Positions 8,113 to 16,204 of a DNA stretch of 64,000 nt are shown here, one piece after another. The DNA lies in NCBI RefSeq assembly GCF_000420625.1, contig NZ_ATVH01000015.1:1-64000 (forward strand), given 5' to 3'. Position numbers and translations under genes: made by a program. Under the pieces are notes generated by a model. That model was given only the letters and a program-made list of their open reading frames with translations. It ran no database searches and was not told the DNA's origin. Position 1 is the first letter of the stretch. The number at the start of each line of letters is the position of its first letter. The stretch comes from Fodinicurvata sediminis DSM 21159 (GTDB lineage Bacteria; Pseudomonadota; Alphaproteobacteria; Kiloniellales; DSM-21159).

Positions 8113-9321
8113 TCAATGTCTGCCCAGGCGCCTCTGCATGTCGGCGATGAAGCGTGGCGTTTCGTCTTTGGTTTTGTCGATGATCATGTTGCGCTCCATG
8201 TAGGCGCGGACCTGTTCCAGGCTGCCGCTCTCCGAATAGAACGCGTTGATGTCCCGGACAGTGAAGGGGTCCAGCGCATCGCCGCCCGTCACCGCGTGAC
8301 CGCGCATATAGCCGTAACGGTCATGCCCGTAGGCATCCAGGCCGGACAGGTAGAGGCAGGGTGTGCCCTCCAGCAGCACCTTCAGGATTGCGGTCGTATT
8401 GCCGCTGATGCAGAGATCGACCGCCTTCGCGAATTCCTCGATACCGGCCGTGCTGTCGTACACCTCGCAGTCGAGGCCCTTTACGACGCTGTCCGAGCTC
8501 CTGGGGTGCGGTTTGTAGAGCACACGGGTCGGCCGCCATTGCCTATGCAAACCGGCCAGCAGGCGCTCTAGCCCTTCGCGGTTCGGATAGACATTGGTGG
8601 TGATCCCTATGACGGGGTGTTCCGGCACACGCCTGAAGCGCAGGTCTTCGGCCTTCCCGTCATAGACATGCCGGTTCACGACGACGGCGTCCTGATCGGC
8701 CTTCAATTTGTCAGCCAGCAGGTTATTGAGGCAGATGGCGTAATCCACACGAAATGGGGGGCGGAAGCTGTGATGCTGCCCGTACTGGTAATAGATCACC
8801 GCAGCGCCGCTTTTTCGGGCCGCCCGGGCAAAAGCGATGCGCCGCGCGGCCAGGTCAGAGATGATGGCAATGGCCACAGGCGGACGCTTGGTAAAGCATT
8901 GCTCGGCCATGGTCTGATACAGGAAGAATTTCAGGAAATCCCGGCCGACCCGGGCAGGATAGCGCCGACGGATCCAACCATAGTTGCGCAGCACTTTCCC
9001 CAGGCGCCGCTTGAGAAACAGGTGTCCCAGAAGGAAAGAGAAAAGCGGAATGCGCTTGGCGTAACGGATAGTGTCGAAGCGCGCCGACGCGAAGATCCCC
9101 GTGATGAAGTCCCGGACCTCCCGTGTCTTGTGAGACTCACTGGCCAGCAGGATGGCGCCTGTCTCATAGTCCTTGATGAACGGCATGGGGGTACAGGCCA
9201 CGGCAACCAGGTCCTTGAAGACCTCCCACAGCAACGCCATCCCTCGAAGGGGGGCTTGCGCGTAACGGGGACGCCGATTTCGCCCGAGATAGCGCAGAAC
9301 CGCGAGAAGCGAGCTGTCCAT
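8113..9321 (-). CDS. putative GT-B glycosyltransferase (capsule type)
   Basis: A 402-residue protein. The C-terminal half has signs of a GT-B nucleotide-sugar domain: GITTNVYPNREGLERL, RVLYKPHPRSSD (the K-P-H-P motif of capsule and CDP-glycerol-type transferases) and SGNTTAILKVLLEGTPCLYL (a phosphate-binding Ser/Gly loop). The N-terminal third is basic and may touch the membrane. It lies 43 bp downstream of the aldolase start, on the same strand, with the methyltransferase gene upstream. Donor and acceptor cannot be assigned; a CMP-ulosonic acid donor would fit the neighbours but is speculative. Confidence 0.6.
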   Translation of the reverse strand: MDSSLLAVLRYLGRNRRPRYAQAPLRGMALLWEVFKDLVAVACTPMPFIKDYETGAILLASESHKTREVRDFITGIFASARFDTIRYAKRIPLFSFLLGHLFLKRRLGKVLRNYGWIRRRYPARVGRDFLKFFLYQTMAEQCFTKRPPVAIAIISDLAARRIAFARAARKSGAAVIYYQYGQHHSFRPPFRVDYAICLNNLLADKLKADQDAVVVNRHVYDGKAEDLRFRRVPEHPVIGITTNVYPNREGLERLLAGLHRQWRPTRVLYKPHPRSSDSVVKGLDCEVYDSTAGIEEFAKAVDLCISGNTTAILKVLLEGTPCLYLSGLDAYGHDRYGYMRGHAVTGGDALDPFTVRDINAFYSESGSLEQVRAYMERNMIIDKTKDETPRFIADMQRRLGRH

Positions 9322-9355
9322 GCCTGTCGTGCCTTTCCCGGCGCGGTGAGAGGGG

Positions 9356-10114
9356 TCAGCGGCGGAACAGGTGCTTGATCCTCTTCACCAGGCTTTTCTG
9401 GCGCGCCTTCTGCCTGGCCACACGGTCGAAGGAGGCACGGCGCTGGGTCCGGAAGGCCTGGGTCGCGGCCTCGAAATCCAGGGGCTTTGCATAGCGGAAG
9501 ACGGCACAGCTGCCGTTATTGACCTGGTACTCGATGGGCTCGAAACTGTCCGTATTCTTGGCAAAGAAGTCCCGCTGGTCCGTGAACCTCTCCTCAGACT
9601 TCTTCCTGTAATAGTGAAAGTCCATCATGTAGAGGACCGTCTTGCCGGGCACCATGTGCGGCCCGAAGATCTGCATGGTATAGAGAAAGGGCTCGCCTGC
9701 CTTGGCGGTGTCGAGCACGAACAGGCCGATGTCCCCCTCGGTCCAGTGCACCTTCTCGATATCGCCCTGGTGAAACTGGATGGGCACGCCAAGGGGCGCC
9801 AGCGCGTCCCTGACCCAGGGCAGGGTGTCCTGGTTCTCCTGGAACTCCACGCCCCAGGCCCTGGCCTTGTCCAAGTGCGTCGCGCGGCAACGCCATTCGT
9901 CGAAGCTGTGCAAGGGGATATCCCTGCCGGAATCGCGCACGCCCAGGGCGAGATAGGCGGTGCCCGAACCGAGCCAGCTTCCGACCTCGACGATGCTGTG
10001 CCCCTCCTCCACCTCGGCGGCCGCGCGCCTGAGCCGGTCGCCTATGGCCTGTCCGCCCATGGAGGGGATGCGGGCGGCGATATCTTCGAGCGAGGAAGCA
10101 GTTGTATCGGTCAT
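9356..10114 (-). CDS. class I SAM-dependent methyltransferase
   Basis: A 252-residue protein of the Methyltransf_24-like type. Residues about 40-52 are IVEVGSWLGSGTAYLALG, the SAM-binding glycine loop; LHSFDEWRC supplies the acidic residue after strand 2, and GDIGLFVLDTAKAGEP (about 145) the motif near the active site. The C-terminus is very basic. It is the first gene of a likely run 9356-8113-6444 on the minus strand. It probably O-methylates a glycan residue, as related genes do in LPS and capsule loci, but the acceptor is not known. The 191 bp upstream (10115-10305) contain nothing recognisable. Confidence 0.7.
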   Translation of the reverse strand: MTDTTASSLEDIAARIPSMGGQAIGDRLRRAAAEVEEGHSIVEVGSWLGSGTAYLALGVRDSGRDIPLHSFDEWRCRATHLDKARAWGVEFQENQDTLPWVRDALAPLGVPIQFHQGDIEKVHWTEGDIGLFVLDTAKAGEPFLYTMQIFGPHMVPGKTVLYMMDFHYYRKKSEERFTDQRDFFAKNTDSFEPIEYQVNNGSCAVFRYAKPLDFEAATQAFRTQRRASFDRVARQKARQKSLVKRIKHLFRR

Positions 10115-10305
10115 GGGCGTTTCACTGGTAAGAGGGGAAGCTTGATTGGCGCCTGAGCGGCTGATGGTCGGAACTGTGCACCTTGGATGGATATCCTCTC
10201 ATAGAGGATGAGCCATCACAATCAAGCCTTTCGCATTCTTGTTGGCGAAGCTGTGGTGCGTCGAACCGGGGTCCGGGACACGGCAAGCCAGGATGAGGAA
10301 GGTTC

Positions 10306-11481
10306 TCAATAGACTGCCGCAAAAACCGCCAGTGCGGCATAGATCATCAGGCCCAGGCCGGCCCGGACATAGCCGCGACGGCGTTGGCGGCGAATCGCGT
10401 CCTCGCCCTGTGTTTCCGGCGAGTTGCCCGGCGTTTCCATCAGGGCCTCCAGGTGCCGCACCACGCGGTCCCGCTCGTTCTGGGGTATGCGCGCCGGCTG
10501 CCGGAACGGACGGCCCAGGGGCACGGCCAGTTCCTGGCGGTACAGGCTGGCGTGCAGCTTGGGAAGGTCGCGGGGCGCGGCCTGGAACAGGCGGCGCAGG
10601 CCGTGGCGCAGGCGCGACAGGTGCTGGCGGCGAAGCGGCAGGGGGAAGATCGCCAGCGGCCGGCCCAGGCTGGCCACCTCGACCATCATGGAAATGCTGT
10701 CGCCCGTCACCACGAAGCGGTCCGCATGGGCCAGCAGGCCCAGATAGGGGTTGTCACTGGTGGTGGGGTTGCCGGCCGCGTCCGGTTCCCAGCGGAAGAA
10801 GCGCGCGCCGGGCGGCAAGGCGGCCAACAGCGCATCGGCCACCTCGGGCGGGGTGCGGCGGCTGGTGGTGAAATAGAGCGTGCCGCCCTCGTCCTGCTGC
10901 AGGGCCTCGACCCGGGCGACCAGACGCGCGATGGCGGCGGCGTCCAGGGCGAAGGGCTTGGTGGGCCCGCCGACCAACACGGCGATCAGCGGCCGCGGAA
11001 GGGGTTCCAATGCGTCCTGCCACTGCGCGCGCTGTTCGGCCAGGCGGTTCGGATCCACGCGCATCAGCGGCAGGTCCAGGTTGATGACGTTGGGCCGCCG
11101 GGGCAGGTGATACTGCGGCGTGCCGATCACCAGGTCGAAGGCGTCGAACTGCTTCTTGGGCCGGCCGATCAGGGCCACCTTGGTGCGGCCACCCGACTGC
11201 TGCTTCACCCACAGCGCGGCCATGGAAGGCCGACGCCCGATGGTCAGGATCAGGTCGGGCCAGGGCGGCTGCAGCCGGTCCGAGCTTTCGGGATCGATGT
11301 GATAGAGATCGGGCCGGAACTCCGGCTTGCCGTGGATGTAGGGTTCGCGGAAACTCAGGTGCCGACGGACTACGGGCCAGCCCAGCGCCCCGGCCAGCGC
11401 CTCGACCTGGGCGTTGTCGCCCAGCTTGTCGCCCAGAAGCAGCCAGACGGTCGGTTCCACCATATCCCGGGGCATGTACAT
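10306..11481 (-). CDS. ELM1/DUF1022-family protein
   Basis: A 391-residue protein matching the family named after plant mitochondrial fission factor ELM1, widespread in alphaproteobacteria. Visible features are VWLLLGDKLGDNAQVEALA (residues 11-29), LILTIGRRPSMAALW, IAVLVGGPTKPFALD and a GT-B-like FVVTGDSISMMVEVASLGRP. The C-terminus ends in a membrane helix (VRAGLGLMIYAALAVFAAVY). The layout suggests a membrane-anchored glycosyltransferase-like fold; bacterial members often lie near envelope polysaccharide genes, as here. Reaction unknown. Confidence 0.75.
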   Translation of the reverse strand: MYMPRDMVEPTVWLLLGDKLGDNAQVEALAGALGWPVVRRHLSFREPYIHGKPEFRPDLYHIDPESSDRLQPPWPDLILTIGRRPSMAALWVKQQSGGRTKVALIGRPKKQFDAFDLVIGTPQYHLPRRPNVINLDLPLMRVDPNRLAEQRAQWQDALEPLPRPLIAVLVGGPTKPFALDAAAIARLVARVEALQQDEGGTLYFTTSRRTPPEVADALLAALPPGARFFRWEPDAAGNPTTSDNPYLGLLAHADRFVVTGDSISMMVEVASLGRPLAIFPLPLRRQHLSRLRHGLRRLFQAAPRDLPKLHASLYRQELAVPLGRPFRQPARIPQNERDRVVRHLEALMETPGNSPETQGEDAIRRQRRRGYVRAGLGLMIYAALAVFAAVY

Positions 11482-11654
11482 GGCCTGTCCGCAGGGCCGT
11501 TCGCCCTGCCCCTGCTGTGCAATGCCTGCCGCAACCGCATTGCGATTAACGCCATATTAACCTGTACTTTGTCGAACAGGCACCCTCAACCTGCAAGGAA
11601 AATCCGGTGTCACAGCACCTGTCTTTCGGGATAGCGTTGTATCTTTGCAGCAGT

Positions 11655-11880
11655 GGTTCGAGGCTCACCCCTGTGGGGTTCGCACCTCACCATGAGGGTT
11701 CGAGGCTCACCCCTGTGGGGTTCGCACCTCACCATGAGGGTTCGAGGCCCTGCCCTGCGGGCCGCGCTCCTCACCATGAGGAAGGTTGGTGAGGTGGAAA
11801 TAAAGCAAAACCCTCATCCAGAGGTGCGGAGCGCGTAAAGCGCGGAGCCTCGAAGCCTCATCCTGAGCCTGTCGAAGGAT
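11655..11880. repeat. palindromic repeat cluster with a 42-bp tandem copy
   Basis: Hairpin repeats at 11655-11697 and 11698-11739 are near-identical and adjacent with a 42-bp period. A third copy with a different stem is at 11740-11781, a fourth in the other orientation at 11812-11856, and a short arm at 11857-11880. The outer arms here are GGT/ACC, a third pairing variant besides GCT/AGC and CCT/AGG. The gap 11482-11972 holds no gene. Confidence 0.85.
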
Positions 11881-11972
11881 GAAGCCACAAGGCCAGACCG
11901 CGCCGCTGGCATTCGCCACCAGCCCCTGCCAGGCCCCTTCTCCGCAAGAACAGGCTGCGCTATGGTTCCGGC

Positions 11973-13007
11973 ATGACGGATCTCATCCTCCACATTGGCC
12001 TGCCGAAGACAGCTACGACCACTCTGCAGCGCCATATTCTACCAAACTTCCCGGCCTATCTCGGAACGCACTATGGCGAAGCAGGGCCGGACTTTGCACA
12101 AGGGCTGCTGAAGCGGGCGCCGGTCGCACCGCTGGAGTCGACCGAAGATCCGGCCGCTGCGGACTGGGCCAGGCAGCTGCTCGACCACAAGGACGAGCGC
12201 TTTCCCGACGCCAGCTGCATCGTCATCAGTCACGAGTCGCTGACGAACCGGCAGACCTATGGTCCGGACGATCTCTGGCCCGTGGAAAGTGCATCGGCAG
12301 CTGAGTCCGGAGAAGGCGCGCGCCCCTTTCCCATCATCTCCTTCCTGGAGACCTTCTCAGAAAAGGTGTGGCAGCGGGGCGATGTGAAGGTTCTCCTGAC
12401 CCTGCGCAACCAGCCGGACTGGCTGGCCTCGCTCTATGCCCAGAAGTCGGCGCACATCAAGCGCGCCTCGCAGCGGGATTTCGAGGACAGGGTGCGAAGA
12501 CTGATCCGCAACGGGAATGCCTATCTGGATTGGTCAGCCTGGGTCCACCACCTGCGCCAGGCCATTGGAGCCGACAACCTCTGCGTCCTGCCGATGGAAG
12601 AGATGGACCGCCCCGCCTTCTGGCAGGACCTGGCGGACTTTCTGGGCCTGGACAGGCTGCCGGAGGAAACACCGGCCGCCTTCAACCGCCAACAGGAGAA
12701 TGCTCGGCGCACGCAAAGCGACAGCTGGGCGATACGCCCTCTCAAGACCTGGAATGTCAGTCTCAAGCGGCACTTGAAGCGCGCCTATGAGCGTAGGGAC
12801 GAGACACCGCCGCGGCTCGTCCGAAAGGTTGCGGCCCTGGCAGACTCCGCCGTGAGTGCCCCCTATCTGAAATTCCATGAACGCCAGCGCGAAATGGAGA
12901 TACGCCTGCCCGATGATCTGCGCAGCACGATCCAGGACTATTGCAGGCCGTTCAACCAGCGCCTTGCCGAACAGCTCGGCCGTGACCTGAGCCACCTTGG
13001 CTACTGA
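11973..13007 (+). CDS. sulfotransferase family protein
   Basis: A 344-residue PAPS-dependent sulfotransferase candidate. The N-terminal LILHIGLPKTATTTLQRHIL (residues 4-23) is the phosphosulfate loop; VKVLLTLRNQPDWLASLYAQ (about 135) is the 3'-phosphate-binding segment. A helical C-terminus follows. The start at 11973 is the first ATG after the repeat cluster. It is convergent with the dioxygenase gene at 13041. It belongs to the set of five sulfotransferase-like genes in this region; the substrate is unknown. Confidence 0.78.
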   Translation: MTDLILHIGLPKTATTTLQRHILPNFPAYLGTHYGEAGPDFAQGLLKRAPVAPLESTEDPAAADWARQLLDHKDERFPDASCIVISHESLTNRQTYGPDDLWPVESASAAESGEGARPFPIISFLETFSEKVWQRGDVKVLLTLRNQPDWLASLYAQKSAHIKRASQRDFEDRVRRLIRNGNAYLDWSAWVHHLRQAIGADNLCVLPMEEMDRPAFWQDLADFLGLDRLPEETPAAFNRQQENARRTQSDSWAIRPLKTWNVSLKRHLKRAYERRDETPPRLVRKVAALADSAVSAPYLKFHERQREMEIRLPDDLRSTIQDYCRPFNQRLAEQLGRDLSHLGY

Positions 13008-13040
13008 GCTGACCTGGAGTTCGTCGCGACCGGCATGCGT

Positions 13041-13892
13041 TCAGGACGATTTCACGAGGGATCGCAACGCCTCTCTCGCACGGTCGACCGGACGGCGCCG
13101 CAGTGGAAAGAAGCCTTGCGGCCGCGTCACATAGCTTTCACCGATGAAATTCACGTAACGACGCGGCACCTGGGTGCAGGAGCGCGGGGTTACGCCGTGC
13201 AGGCTGTGCGGCGTGTTCAGCCAGAGGATCAGCGTGTTCGGTCTGTAGCGAACCGTCTCAACGGTCTCTATGAACCGTTCCGGCACGTTCAGCTTGCGGT
13301 CGTGATAATAGCGCGCGTTGGTCAGGCGGTAGAGATTCAGGTCGCCGCCAGTGGAGTCGTCCTGCGGGCTGCGGAAATACAGCAGGCCGGCAAACAGCTT
13401 GAAGGGATTGTCCACATGCGGCACCCGCACCGAGGAGATCTCGGTGACGGGACTGTTCATGCAAAGCTGGCAATCCAGCAGGACGTCCTTCTGCAGGTTC
13501 TCGGAGGTTTTCTCACGGCCGGGGTGCCGCACATCCGCCCGCAGATCCGACAAGGGCTTGCCAAAACGCTGTGCCAGATCGGGATAGACCCCCTCTATGG
13601 CATCGTTCCAGAAGGCCAGGAACTCCTGCAGGAAGGCCTGAGAGCTGTGATAGTCCAGAAAATCCCGCCAGAGTGGCGGCGTGTCCTCGTCCCCCAGCAG
13701 ATCGCGCGCCGAGCGGGAATAGAGCGTGTTGTTGGCCAGCGTCCCCTCTCCTGCGATGGCCTGCAAGCTCGGGAAGGCCGCGTCCAGTTCCGCGTAGTAG
13801 TCGCGATCCAGTACGTTTTCGGCCACCAGGTGCGGAAAGGGCGCCTGCCGGATCTGGCCTGGATCCAGGTTCTTCAGGATGCTTTCAGCCAT
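13041..13892 (-). CDS. 2OG-Fe(II) dioxygenase
   Basis: A 283-residue protein with the double-stranded beta-helix iron triad: RVPHVDNPFKLFAGLLYFRS (HxD at about residues 158-160), GGDLNLYRL, and a distal HSLHGVTPRS with the third ligand and the oxoglutarate Arg. Such enzymes hydroxylate amino acids, lipids or sugars using 2-oxoglutarate and O2. The start overlaps the end of the sulfotransferase gene by 8 bp. Three genes (15509 to 13041) therefore form a tightly coupled dioxygenase-sulfotransferase-dioxygenase operon. Substrate unknown. Confidence 0.78.
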   Translation of the reverse strand: MAESILKNLDPGQIRQAPFPHLVAENVLDRDYYAELDAAFPSLQAIAGEGTLANNTLYSRSARDLLGDEDTPPLWRDFLDYHSSQAFLQEFLAFWNDAIEGVYPDLAQRFGKPLSDLRADVRHPGREKTSENLQKDVLLDCQLCMNSPVTEISSVRVPHVDNPFKLFAGLLYFRSPQDDSTGGDLNLYRLTNARYYHDRKLNVPERFIETVETVRYRPNTLILWLNTPHSLHGVTPRSCTQVPRRYVNFIGESYVTRPQGFFPLRRRPVDRAREALRSLVKSS

Positions 13893-14760
13893 GATCGTAC
13901 CTTTGCAAGTCTGTTGGCGAATAGGGCAAACTCGGGTCCAGGTCGCGTGCGACCATTTCGTCGATCACCGCCAGCTGCTCTTGTGTGAACAGGCGCCGGT
14001 GCCCGCCCACACCGCCCTCGCGCACCTTGTAGGATTCGCCCGCGCCAGTGGCCGTCGGCTTCAGACGCTCGCCCTGGAAGAAGCCGCTGCGCTCCTTCTC
14101 CCTGAGGGACGAAAAGGAGGCAAACTCCACCGCCGCTTCCATGACAGCGCGTGACGGCATTTCCCCCAGCAGTGTCATCGTGCGCTCGAGCGCGCGCAAG
14201 CTATCCTGCCACAGGTCTTCATAGGTCACGACCAACGCCTGTTCGAACCGCGGCGCCTCACGCATCCAGTGGTTATAGCGCTGAATCACCCGCCCCAGGC
14301 CAAATTCGGAATGCACCATGAAGTCGTAGAGCAGCAGCTCACGAACTTCGTCGGGCACCTGCTTGCGCAGAAGTTCGCGTGGCGTCGCCCGCTCACGCAG
14401 GTGGTGATAGAAGGAAACCGAAACATCGCGCGGATCACGCAACAGGAAAATCACCCGCTGTTCGTCACGGGCGCGGGCCAGGCGTTTCCCCGACAGGCGG
14501 CTCACCACCTCCAGCCCATCGCCGAAGTGAACAGCGGGTATGTCCGGAACATGGCGCTTCAGGTTACCCCCCTGCAGCAACAGGTCGGCGGGTGTCTGAT
14601 AGAGCTGGTGATAGACGTGGCTGACCATGGCGCGCAGCCAGGTGCTGCCGCTCTTGGCATGGAAACAGACCAGGACATCCGCCTGTTCCAGCGCCCGGGC
14701 CAGCTTCCTGTCGCGCCGGTGAATATGATAATTCTCGCGCAGGCGCCGGATCAGACTCAT
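13885..14760 (-). CDS. sulfotransferase, Sulfotransfer_1 type
   Basis: A 291-residue protein with a strong cytosolic-type signature: LVCFHAKSGSTWLRAMVSHV (residues 30-49, phosphosulfate loop), VIFLLRDPRDVSVSFYHHLR (about 104, 3'-phosphate site) and VVTYEDLWQD. The C-terminal GGVGGHRRLF matches the RKGxxGDWK-like PAPS-binding loop. It overlaps the upstream dioxygenase gene by ATGA (14757-14760) and the downstream one by 8 bp. The order suggests hydroxylation followed by sulfation of the new hydroxyl, as an inference. Confidence 0.85.
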   Translation of the reverse strand: MSLIRRLRENYHIHRRDRKLARALEQADVLVCFHAKSGSTWLRAMVSHVYHQLYQTPADLLLQGGNLKRHVPDIPAVHFGDGLEVVSRLSGKRLARARDEQRVIFLLRDPRDVSVSFYHHLRERATPRELLRKQVPDEVRELLLYDFMVHSEFGLGRVIQRYNHWMREAPRFEQALVVTYEDLWQDSLRALERTMTLLGEMPSRAVMEAAVEFASFSSLREKERSGFFQGERLKPTATGAGESYKVREGGVGGHRRLFTQEQLAVIDEMVARDLDPSLPYSPTDLQRYDHG

Positions 14761-15509
14761 CCCCGCGCCTCGATGTTGATGGTCAGCGTGCGGCGCAGCG
14801 CGTCGGCCGGGCCGGTCATGGGCCGGACCGAGTGCCAGGAGTTGAAGGTCTTCACGAAGACCACCGCCTGGTTCGGCTCATAGGCGAAGCTGTCCAGCAG
14901 CTCCATCTCCTCGAACTCCGCCCGCGCGTTCATGCGGTTGAACAGGCGCGTGGCGTCCTTGGGTCGGTTCACATCCGTCGCCCCACCCCAGGCCGGATCC
15001 CACTCGTCGGCGCGGGCCATGGAGATCACGATGGTCACGATCTTGCCCGGCTCGTCGGTGTGGGGAATGACGCTGCCGCCATCGGCCGGCAGCATCGAGA
15101 ACTCGAAACGCGATCGCAGCTTGGGCGACAACTCCCAGTAACGGCCCTTGGCCACGTTCTTGGCGTATTTCCTGAGGCGCTTGGCCGTGGACAGCGGCGC
15201 ATCGAAGCCCAGGTCGATGTTCTGTTCGCGCAGGCTGTGCATCACGCCATAGATGAAGGCGTCGCTCTTGATCCAGGCATGCAGGTCGCGCCAGACGGGC
15301 GTGTTGTGGATGAAGTCCCGATAGGCCCGGGCGTTGAACTTCTCGGACAGCACGTACTTGTGCCCGACCTTGCCCAGGTAGTGGAAATGTTCCTTGTTCG
15401 GATAAGCCTCCAGCAACCGTGCATAGTCGTCATCCGGAAACAACGGGCGTGCCACGCCGATGGGAAAAGGGTCATGGCGCAGTGCAAGGTTTTGAAGCTG
15501 AAACTGCAT
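14757..15509 (-). CDS. 2OG-Fe(II) dioxygenase
   Basis: A 250-residue dioxygenase unlike its neighbour at 13041 in sequence. The iron site is visible in GGSVIPHTDEPGKIVTIVIS (HxD, about residues 147-149) and the distal FNSWHSVRPMTGP (His plus Arg). The start is set at the ATG at 15509, whose next residues QFQLQNLALRHDPFP fit the family N-terminus. A longer frame to 15587 adds an unlikely leader. It is first in the three-gene operon and ATGA-coupled to the sulfotransferase gene. Confidence 0.75.
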   Translation of the reverse strand: MQFQLQNLALRHDPFPIGVARPLFPDDDYARLLEAYPNKEHFHYLGKVGHKYVLSEKFNARAYRDFIHNTPVWRDLHAWIKSDAFIYGVMHSLREQNIDLGFDAPLSTAKRLRKYAKNVAKGRYWELSPKLRSRFEFSMLPADGGSVIPHTDEPGKIVTIVISMARADEWDPAWGGATDVNRPKDATRLFNRMNARAEFEEMELLDSFAYEPNQAVVFVKTFNSWHSVRPMTGPADALRRTLTINIEARG

Positions 15510-15656
15510 GGCCGAGAGACAAACTCCTGTCGAACAAACCCTTCCCCTGACGCCGTGCAGCTTAGGCAAGGCCAGACGCGGCTGCAATGAAAAGCGGTGG
15601 AGAGGGCACAGGCGGTGGCGCTGGAATTTTTCCAGTCTTCACCGACTGTGCCAAGC

Positions 15657-16160
15657 CACTTCGAGGGCTTGACTAACGTCAAGCCGCCTCAGTGTGAGGA
15701 GAGGAGGGAGATTAGAGAATCAGACATAAATAAAGGCCTCGTCCTGAGCCCGTCGAAGGATGGGCGGCCTGCCCAGGCGGTGCCGTTAGCATGTGCCCCA
15801 GCCCAACCTCTAGTGCCGGGCTGCTTCGAGGCTTGACCTGACGGTCAAGCACCTCAGCATGAGGGAAGATAATAATCTGAAAATAAACAAAAACCCTCGT
15901 CCTGAGGTGCGGAGCGAAGCGGAGCCTCGAAGGGCCTGCCACCAAGCCAGGCGGCGCCGTTAGCAATTGCCCCTGGACCAACCGCCTGTGCCAAGCTGCT
16001 TCGAGGGCTTGACTTCCTCATCCTGAGGGCCGCCTAAGGCGGTGTCTCGAAGGACGTCAAGCCACCTCAGCAAGAGGAGAGGAGGGAGGCACGTGAATGT
16101 CCTGAAATTAAAAGAAGAACCTCATCCAGAGGTGTGAGCGGCAGCGGGCCTCGAAGGATC
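15657..16160. repeat. dense palindromic repeat array, including a nested copy
   Basis: Copies lie at 15657-15699 (stem CTTGAC/GTCAAG, outer arm CACT/AGTG), 15737-15763 (short), 15820-15864 (GCTTGACC/GGTCAAGC), 15893-15932, 15996-16075 and 16119-16160. In the fifth, the outer copy has left arm 15999-16013 and right arm 16056-16073, while its loop (16014-16055) is filled by a second complete copy. Linkers containing GGCGGYGCCGTTAGCA lie at 15777-15791 and 15951-15965. The gap 15510-16204 holds no gene. Confidence 0.87.
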
Positions 16161-16204
16161 GGCCGCCAGCTGTGGCAGCGCTGTTTGCATTCTCACCAGC
16201 CCCT

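Noticed and set aside
11655-11781. Tandem repeats suggesting a CRISPR array
   Set aside because: Copies are adjacent without spacers, are palindromic over their full length, occur all over the window, and no cas gene is present.
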